From: Linepithema humile
Taxonomy: Eukaryota > Arthropoda > Insecta > Hymenoptera > Formicidae
Length of the DNA stretch: 64,000 nucleotides
NCBI RefSeq assembly: GCF_040581485.1
Contig: NC_090133.1
Location: forward strand, 18,724,001 to 18,788,000
Reading direction: 5' to 3'
A program made the translations under genes and the position numbers. Shown here piece after piece: positions 11,127-21,843 of this stretch. Under the pieces are notes generated by a model that did no database searches, was not told the DNA's origin, and saw only the letters and a program-made list of their open reading frames with translations. The stretch's first letter is position 1. The number at the start of each line of letters is the position of its first letter.

Positions 11127-13729
11127 GTTCACCACGTCTCGCTTCCGCCTCCAACCCGCCTTCCTGCTTCTCTGTCCTATTATTAAGCCGTAAAGCGGAA
11201 GGATAATTTAGAATAATATTCCGGAGTAATGCCTGGGCGCAACAATGACAATATTGCTCGCCCGCGAGACAAGCTTATTATCGCAGATGTATTTAGTTGG
11301 TTCGAAAAGTCGCTCGAATCATGCGCGACATCAATTTTCCATTTGTATCTGAGTTTTTCAATCCTCCAGTAATTTATCAATCAGACGAACTTTTATATTT
11401 CACGATAAATCTGTGTCGATTTAACGTAACGTCTCAAAAGAATTCTACGCTCTTATCTATTGCAGTTTCTTTTCATTTATCTGCAGCATGGCGCTAAAAC
11501 ACGTTTGAAACAACGCCGTCTTAATTGCACAGTCGATAAGAATAAGAAAACGGTGAATATCGCTAATTAATTATCGCGAACAATTCGCGGAGGGATAATT
11601 CCACGCTTTCTTCCCGTTGGCTCGAACAGGCGATATAGCAAACTAATTGGCAAACGTGACGATCGATTCGCGAATGGCGTTTGCTTTGTTTGCCGCTCGC
11701 AACAAGCGTGGTAATCGTGTTGCTCGGAAGATGGAAGACAAACAACTCCGATCCTTACCAGCCCCTTACCAATCTGGCGGCAAACGAAGATACATCGGGT
11801 TTCGCTTTCGCGCTAGTGGAAAGACCAATTTCGCAGGTCTTCGACCGTCTAGCGCCACGTTAATCGTTATTTATTACAGACTGCATCGTGCACATACACA
11901 CCGCTGCAAGTTGCGCTATTTGCTTATCGATCTTCACAACCGGAAAACAGATCGAGAGATTCGCCACCTACGCATTGGCGAATGTAATTTTTACGTTTCG
12001 CGCGCTCTTGCAAAAGCAAAGAAAGGAGTCGAAGCGCAGAAAGCATCGATACTGATATCGCGTATATTGAAACGGAAATTTATTACGAAAGAAAATGATG
12101 AATACATCATGCGTAACTCAATGAAATTCTAGCCTCGTTTATTTGTTCAGCTTTATAGAAGTGTAATATCAATTAGCGCGTAATCGATGTACATATAAAT
12201 AATTGGAAAAGCAATAGCGATAATTACAGCTTAGTAATAATAAAGCTACCATAAAATGAAAATATTATTAGAATGCCAGATCAAATGCTAAACCGTTAAT
12301 CGTTAAGATTAATCATTTAGCCAATTTTTAATTTCGCATCCAATCAATGCACAAATTAATTTTTAATTTTGCATCCCAGCTAAATAAAATAAAATTCTAA
12401 TATTTTGCGCGTTTCACATCAAAATTCTCAAGTTTTATAATCTTGATTATGCTTAAATTTCATATTTACGCTAGACAGCCATCGATTGAATCGACAAAGC
12501 GGTCTATAATCGTCGCATGTCGCCGATACGTACATACGTGGGGCTCCGTGCATCCCGGCACCTTCGACTCCTCGATCTCAAGCTTCATAAATCGTGAGAG
12601 CACCCGAGCATGAAGTCATAACTCGTGGTAGTGGTCGGCGAAGGAAAGGACGATAGTGGAGAAGGAAGAAAAGGAGGAGGAGGCGTCGGACGTTCGTTTC
12701 TTATTTCGTTTCGTACCCACGCGACTTCCCAACGGAAGGCGAGGTCTCGCTCCTCCGGAAACGAAGCACTGCCGTAACGCGCATACTTATGCCCGCCATC
12801 GAATCGCGCGCGTAGTCTCACGAAGAGTGGATAGAACACGGCGACGAACAAACGCTACGAATCACATTTGCGCTTCCGTCACGTTTTAGCGCCGGCTATG
12901 CGGCGCTTTATGACATCATCAGTTAGAATGCGAGCCTCTAATTTTATGTGCTTTGTATTGCTGTCTGAATACGAGCGTCAACGTTGCCCAATAATATGGT
13001 TGCTGCAGCTATCATGCAAAACGTTTTGTTTTATTACTGGTTGTTTGATTATTTTATACTTGAAGCAAAGAAAAATGTTAGATATATATATAAGATATTT
13101 CTAATTTACACTAGAACATAAATAAAGCAGCTCAATAGTATTAAATATAAAATGATCATTGGAACGATACAGGAAATCGGTTTAGCTATCCGTTGATCAT
13201 ATCGAAGCACACAAGTTGCATTTTGCAATCAAATACGTAGGCTATGGATATTCTGTTGCACAATGGCATTATCGATCTACAATCACGTTGGATTTTTGTC
13301 AATGGCAATGCGACAGCCGAGGCTACACGAGAGTTTAGATTGCAAACGCGTGGGTGGAATAACACATTCAGACATATAAGGCTGCGCTAAAGTTTCCGAT
13401 ATACTATTAAGAATTCGAACAATCATCCAATTGAATCAAACCTTAATAGAAAGAGATATTACCTTTATGAATTGTGTTTTACATAAATTTTTAATTATAT
13501 AAAAATAATTTGTAATTATATCATTAAAATGCAGTTAAGATTTAACACAACAGACAAGTTAAACATCTGTGTTTCAAGATGAGAATAAAAAATAGTCCAA
13601 AGGGTTGGATAAGTGATGCTTAATAAGAATAATATTTTACACTGCCGAGAAATATATTTCAACTTGCATTTTTCGTAGACACCCTGTGTGTTGCGCGGCA
13701 GAAGGGCGGCACGGGCCCCAAGCTCGGTC

Positions 13730-13794
13730 ATGCGATATTATACGCGTTTCTCGGCGATGAGTCACCTCCACCTCGTTTCGACTCCGGCAGGCAG
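13730..13794 (+). other. candidate N-terminal coding exon with strong donor
   Basis: From an ATG at 13730 the frame is open for 21 codons plus 2 nt, up to a near-perfect donor GCAG|GTAAGA (intron starting at 13795). A second in-frame ATG follows nine codons later. The peptide begins MRYYTRFSAMSHL and shows no recognisable domain. The frame is also open upstream of the ATG back to a TAG near 13678. It sits at the left edge of a CpG-rich block, as a first exon would. It could equally be a 5' untranslated exon or a chance donor. No matching downstream exon was identified. Confidence 0.25.
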
Positions 13795-13818
13795 GTAAGA
13801 CCCGGCTCCTCCTCCGAC

Positions 13819-13871
13819 ACATACATACATACATACGCCCGCGCATACTTACCTGCCTGCCTGCCTGCCTA
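13819..13871. repeat. (ACAT)n and (CCTG)n tetranucleotide repeats
   Basis: About four ACAT units (13819-13836) and, after a short GC-rich spacer, about four CCTG units (13853-13871). Read on the minus strand, the second array ends exactly in a consensus splice donor, CAG|GTAAGT. Confidence 0.85.
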
Positions 13872-14626
13872 CCACGGGAATCGCGCGCGTACGGTTGCAC
13901 CTTTATCCCACTCGCGACGGGCGCGCGCCGAACGTAGGCTGGCGCGCGCCGAGTCGTCGTCGCGTCTCTCTTTTTCTCTCTATCTCTCTTTCTATCCCCG
14001 TCTCTCGTTTCGCGCTTGGGAAAGTAATGTCCGGCGCCCATTGAGGGCCCATTGATAAGGGCCGCCGTCCGCCGGCCTTTCTTTCGCCGGTTTCGCCGTC
14101 GGCAGTGAGCGCGATTTACATAGCACGGCGACTCGCGCACGCAGGTGATGGAATCACGTCTCCATACGTGCGCTTTGCACTCTTCCCATCCTTTTTACCG
14201 GTCTCGGCCCGACTGCCATTCGAGTGTGCGCGCGTCCGTGCTCCGGAAGAGAGAACGGACGTGTTAGTATCAATTTTAATGATGCGCAGAGTGCTCCAAG
14301 CTGAGATTGCACATCTTAAATCAAAAGACAAAATTACAGCAATTTTTTTATGTCTCCGAGTTGGAATATTTTTATATACCTTTATCATTTTTTATCGCGC
14401 AAGGTACTAAAAAAAAATACTTTACTCTTTTATTAGTAAAAATTTTGTGCTTATTAATATAAAAGTTCCGAAGATTTCTTTTATACGATATCATATTCTT
14501 CAACATTTTTTTTTGTTCTTCATAAAGCGGAAAGTATAAATCAGAATTTAAAGAAAGGCCCCTTATAATCACAGGATAAATCCAAGAGAAAAAGAGGACG
14601 ACGAAAGAGTAAGAGAGAAGGTGAGC

Positions 14627-14643
14627 ACGCGCGCGCGCGCGCG
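14627..14643. repeat. (CG)n alternating tract
   Basis: Seventeen bases of almost perfect alternating CG, a composition that can adopt left-handed DNA. CpG runs this long persist only where methylation-driven decay is weak. Confidence 0.8.
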
Positions 14644-14770
14644 ATGCTTTTGAAGCGGATTATAAAGGAAGCGGAGGTAGCGTGGGTCGTAGTCGTGAAA
14701 ATCTGAATTTTAAGAGGGCGCGACGCCTGTGAAATACGACCGCGTGGGAGAGAAAGAGGCGAAAGGGCTG

Positions 14771-14816
14771 CCGCAGCCGCTGTTGGGTCGCCACAGCCGC
14801 TGTTGGGTCGCCGCAG
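14771..14816. repeat. 20-bp tandem repeat, 2.3 copies
   Basis: The unit CCGCAGCCGCTGTTGGGTCG (14771-14790) repeats at 14791-14810 with one G-to-A change, followed by a partial third unit, CCGCAG. Confidence 0.9.
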
Positions 14817-14959
14817 GAAGGCGAATCTGTTCTGCACGCAGGCAGGCAAGCACAGGTAGTAGTAGATTGTACTCGAGGCGGCGGTACTCGGATGCCCACT
14901 TACACCGAGGAGCTACTCGTGAACTAGCTGTGCTACTCCCGCGAGTTACTCTCGGCGTG

Positions 14960-14980
14960 CCCCCCCCCCCCCCCCCCCCC
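14960..14980. repeat. 21-bp poly-C tract
   Basis: An uninterrupted run of cytosines between GGCGTG and TCGTCG. It could form a G-rich structure on the minus strand. Such homopolymers are also error-prone in sequencing, so the length is uncertain. Confidence 0.9.
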
Positions 14981-15120
14981 TCGTCGGAACCTCAAACGCC
15001 GACCGCCGCCGACCACCAACTACCGACCATCACCTACCATCATTCTCTTTTCTCTTGCGTATCTGATCTGGCGCGAGCGAGCGAGTGAGCGAGCGGACGG
15101 ACGCGGAAATGTTGCATTCG

Positions 15121-18100
15121 CAGCGCCAACGGAAAAACACTATTTTTGCGTTTTATCTTCCAACTTTTTGTTTTTCTCCCGTGTTATTTCATAATTTCGT
15201 TACTGCGCAACTTTGATACGATTGTGTTTTCGGTTGAATCTGTCTATTTGCGTTAAAAGAAATATACATGCCCTATGAAAGGAATATGGAAGTATATAAA
15301 TGATAGTGAAACTCAGTCAATTGATATAACTTTCAATATAGAAAAAAAAATAGATATTTGACAATTATTGAAAACATATTTGTGTATGATAGAAATATCA
15401 TTCGAGCCAAACATAAATATTGTATTTAAACCCAACATATAAAAATATGTGAAAAGTTAAAAAAGCAACGTTAAACACAATTTATCTTATACTTTCGTTT
15501 AGATCAAGGTAATAATTACGTAATAATTTAAAATGTTAAATGCTTTCTCGTTTAAAAAAATATAAGAAAGATTAAAAATGCATAAATTAAGCTATAATGC
15601 ATCAAAAAATAACTTTCGCATTTATTGAAAATTCTGAGTTTGATTACCAAACATTGAACAATATATCATTCTGCTAAAAAAAATGGAAGAAAAAAGCCAA
15701 ATGAATGATGGTGAAACGCGGACAGACGACCATATATCTCATGGAAACGTAAACTAGAAAGCCGATCGTTCGGATAACATTCGCTTCGACAAATCAATTT
15801 TCGCGCAGTTCCACCGCGCTGAAAGCACGTGCATATTAATTAAGAGCACCATCCAATCCAATGAGGACGTTTCGACGATACTGCGATTTTGTTGGTTACC
15901 CGGGCAACGTGGCCCATTGGGTAAACACCGTTTCCGCTTCGACCATAACTTTGTTGATTTTGCTAGACAACTGAGCCCAATTACCATCGGGGAAAGAAAA
16001 AGAATTTCAAGACGCGTCGCATGACGGAAAGTGCTCGACAATTTCTGTCGATAATTAGCGCAGGACTGGTACACGCTATTTGTAAAACTCTCGCGTGAGA
16101 ATGAACGCGTGTAAATGTCGTTCCTTGAAAATGCTATCCTCATTATATCACCGAATGACATTACGCTTACAACTGTCTCCGACGTTCACATCAGCATTTA
16201 CGCGCGCCTAATCGTTTCTAACAATAGAACTCAAAGCAATAGTTGGAGCAATTATATGCAATTTCCACGAACTCGCGTTGGATTAGAAATGGATATAATG
16301 TGCAGACGATATAAGGAAAGACTGAGTATTATCGTCGCTCTCATTTATCTTTTAGACTTCAATTTAAGATACAGCTCAGATCCAAATATATTCCTTTTGA
16401 AATATCGAATCGCGCAAATTTTATTACTATCGATCCGAATCGACTTAAACTTAGCGAAATTCAGCATCAAGTCATGAGCGTTTGCGAGCTTCGAGATAAC
16501 TTACCGCCATTATATCCGGGATAAACGCTTTATTGTACGTATAAAGTTTAGCGCGACGATTAAGGATTACGAGACGCGCCATTACTTCGAATGTCAGTAA
16601 AATGGTATTTAATCCTAGTTACCGGCTAAGGAAGGGGGGAGGGGGGGAAGAAAGAAGGAAAGAGCGAATGAGTCGCTCGGCGAAACGATGAGCTTCCGGA
16701 TACGAGCGCTTTCAGTGCATTTCGATGGTATATAATTTCTAATGCTTCATGGCGGTATAGCCAATGAATTCCGTGGTCGCGCAATTGTCACGTTCGCATT
16801 GCAAAGTTCTGCCCGGTGTTCGATATGTAAATGCGATCAGGCTGCCCGTAAATATTTACGAGTCGCAATTAACGATTGCTTGTCGGATTTCGAAGAACAT
16901 TTAAATTTAATTCAATATTAACTAGTACTGTCTCTGTATCGCACGGAGCAAAAATCAGCACTCCGTTTTCGACACATCTCCGATTAATCGTATATCGTTA
17001 TTAAAGAGAATAAAACAATTTCACATATGATTCGATAATTTAAATACTTCCAGCAATTGCTGGACAATATTTCATAAAATACGTTTAAACATATGTAACT
17101 TAAAAGTAAAAATCTAGCGGCATTCAGTTGTTTCACTTTTGATGGCGTAATTTTTAAAACTCTCAATAAGTGTATATATATAATTAAACAAGATCTTAAA
17201 AGGAAAGTATATTTTCTTCTATATAATTTTAAAAGATTGAACATACCTTAAACGTATATCAACGATGAGACTCCTTGACAAATGTGAAATTGAAGCTCAA
17301 GTTCCATTATTTTCTGTATAGATTCGCTCTTGCTTCCAGCAGATCAAAGTCGTGTCTCGTGCAGCTTCTTCTGCAGTTCCCGCAGGCAAACTTATCAGAG
17401 CGGCATCACCGCGCGGCCTCCGCAAAGGCAATCATATGCATTCATGCTTACTCACCTACTTACGCTCAAAAGTCGCGGCAAAAGCCGCATGCAAATGCGA
17501 TCGAACGCCCGACGCGTAAATATTTACGAGAACGAATTGAGGCTCTTGAATGAGGTGGTTGTGGGAAGCGCGAGGACGGCGTGGGCGACGGGTGCGTGTC
17601 AAGGGGTTGGCATTGGCATAGCAATGCATATTAAACGCAGACAGTACGGAACAGTCCACACGCAGGTAGATATCGCTTTCCTAACATCGTACCGCATTGA
17701 TTTCTCGCTCGAATAACAACTGCGACGCACGCAACGTTTGAAAAAAAATGCTTCCTCGTAAAAGGGATAATAATATAGAAGATGTAGACAGTAAAAGCAA
17801 TTTTCCACGATAATCGAACCCGCTTACATTGTTCTCTGACGTTACGTCGCTCATAGCACGCGACCGAAGCGCGAATTTCAAGATGTTCATGCGCGACGAA
17901 CAAGACAGAATAAATAAATTCTTCGTCGAAATTCAGCGCGCGACGCACACCGCGCGAAAATTCGATCGATCGACTTCCTGTCGTTGCGTCGACGCTGAAC
18001 AGAATTCGAATCTCTCCCGACGGCTTTACGCGTCTTTCCCCGGGTTTCTCCCGTGATTTTCATTGTCATGAAAATCCCGTTCTCCGCGGTACGCCCCGAA

Positions 18101-18269
18101 TCTTGATTCTATTTTATCCCGAAATCGTGTCGTCTCATTGTCATCGCAGTTTTAAGATTTCGCCGTGGAAACCGGATATTTCAATGTCGCTCAATATTTT
18201 AACAATATACCGTAAACAGGAGTGAAACTTAAGCTTCAATTTAACGTACTATTGTGACAGAAAACTCAC
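15121..18269. other. noncoding stretch, no gene recognised
   Basis: Strongly AT-rich from 15.2 to 15.75 kb and again at 16.9-17.3 kb. The minus-strand frame 15754-16161 (135 codons) has no recognisable domain. A minus-strand frame at 17456-17659 ends beside two overlapping donor-like motifs (GTAAGTAG, GTGAGTAAGC, near 17450), but no acceptor pairs with it. Confidence 0.5.
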
Positions 18270-18318
18270 CAGAACCGTTGATCAATAAAGGTGCATGCGA
18301 GAATAGTAATACACTCAC
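18270..18318 (-). other. candidate recursive splice site / 49-nt microexon
   Basis: On the minus strand a branch-point-like GACTAAT, a run of about 12 T and TTTCAG (CAG at 18321-18319) are followed immediately by GTGAGT (18318-18313), so acceptor and donor consensus sequences abut. A second donor, TTCTG|GTGAGTTTT, begins at 18269. The 49 nt between are open in frame 1 (peptide begins VSVLLFSHAPLL, phase 0 in and 1 out) and also in frame 3. Established knowledge: abutting acceptor/donor pairs are ratchet points in long insect introns, and a downstream cryptic donor helps exon definition. Whether this is a ratchet point or a true microexon is inference, and the gene is unknown. Confidence 0.4.
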
Positions 18319-20438
18319 CTGAAACAAAAAAAAAAAACCATTTTAATTAGTCAAATGTCTACATTAAAAAGTTATTCTAAATTGTTCATTAAAAAGGTAA
18401 TTAAAAATACTTTTCAAGAAAGTTTTATACGTCTAAATATTATATGTTTCACGAATACGTTAATTGCTCTGCTCATTAATTTCGACAAATCAACCAGAAA
18501 GCATATAAACCTTTTATGTACCTAGTAAATATTTCTCGAAATTAACTAAATGTACGCGGAAGCCTTTCGCTTTGCGATTCGAGATGCGATTTTTTCACTT
18601 CTTCACTTCCTGTTAAAAAAGTCAAAACACACCAAAGGTCAAACAGTTACGTAGAGTCGGTCATAAAGAGAGGCGTACGTAAAAACGAGTCAAAGTGGCG
18701 GTCTTATTACCGACTTTGCTACTTCAACGCACAATTCACGCAAACCCGAGTTTCGCGCGACTCCAGGCTTAAGTCCGATGAAAGCCCACAGAGACTCGGA
18801 GCTTTTTCTTCATGCTATTCGAGCTTCCTCCTCTCAGACTTATAGCGGACGCAAGCGCGCCCGCGTATTCCTTTCACAATCCTTTTCTTTCTAAAGTCTT
18901 TTCAACGCGTCTGCATATCGTATTCCGATCTGTCTGCAACGAGCACTCGTGCCTCCCAGGTGCTTTCCGCATGCCGTCTTTATTCCATCCCGCGTCCCAT
19001 TTTTCCTCGTCAGAAGCTTATTTCTTACGACACGACGATGGTCAATCGAAAGAGATCAGCGGAGCTTGAAACGAGGACGACGTCAACCTATGCAACTGTA
19101 TACGTATCATAATAAAAAAACTGACATTAAAAGTGCTACGGACGTTAAAATAAAAATTGCAAAGAAAGCTTTCGAAATGATAATTATATACTTTGAGAAA
19201 TTAGATCATATGCTAAAAAATATTCTTTTTTTTTATTTAAATATAAAAAAACTGGTTATAATTCTCAGGTGTCCTACTTGGGCGAGAGTGCGACATATGG
19301 AATAATTAAGTAAGGCGTTCCACATATTCTAATTTCGATCTATAACAAGTTTCCATCTTTGCGTGAACGGAATCAATCATCGACGAGTCACAAAGCTGTT
19401 TCCACTCCCACATTCAAGTTAACCGTGTAATCAATTTTGTAGCTCGGCGCAAGTAGAGTCTTCATCGAATCAATTGTTCGTAATGTTCGTAATTAGCTGT
19501 GCAAACTGTGTATTCACTGATCGATGACTTTAGATCGAGGAATGTTTCCGGAACATTACGCAGTTTAAACTTCACTGGATTCTTGTCCGTCAGCCGACAG
19601 TCAACCTGATTTCAACCGTGGACATCTGCCAAAATCGGTAATGAGTTCACAAATGAGTTCCGGAAGGACGACACGCGTGTGTGTTTAAACGCGGGGACAC
19701 ATACCACCGACGGTACAAATGTGTGTGTGTGTGCGTGTGTGTGTGTGTGTGCGCGCGCGCGCGCGTGTGTGTGTACACGGCGCGGAAGGCAAAAGACACG
19801 CGACGGAACACGGGAAGCGCAGGGCAGAGCGGAGCCGCGGAAGCACGAGAGGGCAACCGAGCACGTCAAACAGTAATCAGCGGAGGCAAACACGATGCGT
19901 AAATATGACGTGCCTTCTGCGAGAGACTTGGGAGGTCCCGCTGCTACGGCGGTACGTAGCGGTAAGGATTGCAAAAGAAGCTTTCACGACTACAACGAGA
20001 CTCTTCGGTTCGCCTCCTTGTAACAGCGTCTCCCTTTACCTAAGTTCTACTGTCTCGGTGAAAACAAGATATCTGTGACTATATAAGAACCACTAAATTG
20101 CTAATAATTTAAATAATCACTAATAATTTCAAACATTTTTGTTTCCATTTTTAACCATTTGTTTCCCCTTAATTTTTAATTACTTCTTCTCAAAAAGAAA
20201 ATAAATAATTGTCGTACGTTATTTTGCATCTAATGGCTATATCTTTCAATTAATCGTATTTCTCGCATTTTACATTATATTCTCCACGACGGTAACAACA
20301 TTTCTATATTTACTTATATAATAAATTTCGCATTTTATTACGAACTGCGGATTAGTTTTATCATAACGCGATTTGTACGCAGTTCTACATTTTGCTCACC
20401 GCATTGCACAATTACGGCAGATCTTCCACGAGACATTA
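18319..20438. other. noncoding stretch, no gene recognised
   Basis: AT-rich with a CpG-rich block at about 19600-20000 that holds the GT/GC repeat. Overlapping frames at 19.6-20.1 kb on both strands come from that repeat. Nothing else is recognisable. Confidence 0.6.
19721..19776. repeat. compound (GT)n(GC)n(GT)n repeat
   Basis: A continuous alternating purine-pyrimidine tract of about 55 bp: GT units with one GC, then seven GC units, then GT again. It is a strong candidate for Z-DNA formation. On the minus strand it reads as His/Thr repeats. Confidence 0.9.
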
Positions 20439-20620
20439 AGGCAGCCCATGGTTTATCTTCTTCAGCGGAAACTTCGTTATTACCATAGTACGCTGCGACA
20501 CGGCCGCATATTAATTCTCGTCACGAGATCGTAAGATGTGCAAAAGGGACTATAACTGATTCAAGGAACAACGAGGAAAATTAATGGTCGCCGGTATAAA
20601 TGGCCAACGTGTTGCTGCAG
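20439..20620. repeat. diverged duplicated segment, copy A
   Basis: Aligns by eye with 20909-21088 over about 180 bp with small gaps, at roughly two-thirds identity. Shared blocks include GTTTATCT, AAACTTCG, TATTAATT and CTATAACT, followed by a TTCAAGG block, and they occur in the same order and orientation about 470 bp apart. No open frame is shared, so the duplication is noncoding. A tRNA-B-box-like GATTCAAGG lies at about 20559, but no matching A box or tRNA shape was found. It could be a duplicated regulatory element, an old transposon pair or an ncRNA. Confidence 0.65.
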
Positions 20621-20908
20621 GCGATGTCTCGGCGTAAACAGCATTACGCTCTTTCTGTTAATCATTGCGAAGAACTTGAAACATCATGAGACGACTCCTG
20701 TACATTTCGTCCTATTTTCAATATTTAACAACGAAAATATCTTCGTACTCTGCTGATATACGAATTTTAATAGCGTACGAAAGAATTTCTTTTGACAGCT
20801 TTCGCTATTGGTTTCGAGTCGAAGATAACATCCGATGGTTTAACCAATATGTATTAACAACTTTTCTGGAATATTGGAAGACATTCATGAAATTCTTGTG
20901 AATATTCA

Positions 20909-21088
20909 AGGCGGCATGGGTTTATCTCCTAGCCGATAAACTTCGGTATTATTATTGTACGCCACGGCGTTACCGTATATTAATTTCCAGCGCAGGACAC
21001 CGTAGGGCGTGTAAAGCGGCTATAACTGGTTCAAGGTGCGACAAGGAGATTTATGATCACCCGTGTATAAATTGTTAACATGCTGCAA
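20909..21088. repeat. diverged duplicated segment, copy B
   Basis: Partner of 20439-20620. This copy keeps a perfect 7-bp hairpin at 20920-20941 (GTTTATC, 8-nt loop, GATAAAC) that copy A retains only in part. It also has GGTTCAAGG where copy A has GATTCAAGG. The 288 bp between the copies show no obvious similarity to either. The level of divergence suggests an old event. Confidence 0.65.
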
Positions 21089-21800
21089 CCAGCATAAGCT
21101 GCTTGCGGATAATATCCGCCGGTATACTACTGCGTAGATCCGCAGAAGAACCAGGGGATAAAATTCGATACTCCGCCGCACTTGTTAGGAAAATTTTTCC
21201 GCTAGAAAATACGACGTGACTTGATAATACTCGAAACTCGCATACGTCTTCCAGCAATACCGCTTCACGTGGATGAGCTGATATCGCGGAAAATCATGAT
21301 AACACGGCTTTTTCATCGAAATAAATATCAACGTCACGATATCATATAAATCCGACAGATTTTATATACGAATAATTAAATTCCCAATTTAACCTCAATT
21401 AAAAGAGATAGTAAATTGCCTCAATAACTCCGCGATATACTGTTATAAAAAAATCTGAATTTGTATAGTAAAATTATATACCCGCAGAAGCGCATATAAA
21501 TCGCGTATACCGCACATACCACAGTGTACGCAAACAGAATTTTTAAATAAAATATACAGTGTACATAGAGTTATTAAAATATGGTAAGTATGAAAATTTT
21601 TTCATTTTCGCAGAAAATACTTTGCACACGCGGAAAATGTATTTTACACACAAGAAAAACCATCAACCAATTTTTTTTTATCATTTTAATCGCTCCTTTC
21701 AAACTAGCTTCCATCATTTAACAAAAAAGGCTATACGTACAACCAATCAATCACAATATACATCATAGAGATATATAAGCATCAGTTCTTTTGTTTCTCC

Positions 21801-21843
<43 letters not shown>

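Larger units (their letters stand above)
10413..13635. other. noncoding stretch, no gene recognised
   Basis: Mostly AT-rich. It contains a (GAGC)n/(GA)n repeat at 10911-10942, a CT-rich tract at 11082-11126 and a CpG-rich block at about 12540-12900. The longest frame (11647-12132, plus, 161 codons) has a basic, unstructured-looking translation with no recognisable domain and no supporting splice or promoter signal. Confidence 0.55.
13636..14290. other. CpG-rich block with opposing splice donors
   Basis: A compact CpG-rich, repeat-rich block. The plus-strand donor after 13794 and a minus-strand donor (GCAG|GTAAGTATG, intron starting at 13852) point towards each other 57 bp apart. The minus donor is created by the end of a GGCA tetramer repeat. 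A minus-strand frame of 167 codons (13637-14140) runs across the repeats and is arginine-rich, probably non-functional. Such blocks are candidates for promoters, but no core promoter motif is certain. Confidence 0.3.
14560..15120. other. CpG-rich, repeat-dense block
   Basis: Contains an alternating CG run (14627-14643), a 20-bp tandem duplication (14771-14816), a 21-bp poly-C tract (14960-14980) and GCGA/GAGC repeats near 15073-15100. Overlapping frames on both strands are products of this composition. It resembles GC-rich promoter-proximal DNA, but no gene start can be demonstrated. Confidence 0.4.

Noticed and set aside
11298..11310. GGTTCGA-type tRNA B-box-like motifs (also at 22982, 30172 and 47259)
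   Set aside because: None has the full B-box, an upstream A-box at the right distance, or foldable acceptor and anticodon stems.
11647..12132. 161-codon plus-strand frame
   Set aside because: Basic, patternless translation with no domain, no splice sites and no promoter signal.
15754..16161. 135-codon minus-strand frame
   Set aside because: No domain, and a chance frame of this length is expected in sequence with this many CpG-containing codons.
17446..17460. Double minus-strand donor-like motif (GTAAGTAG then GTGAGTAAGC)
   Set aside because: No polypyrimidine-acceptor upstream to define an exon. Noted only as a possible cryptic site.
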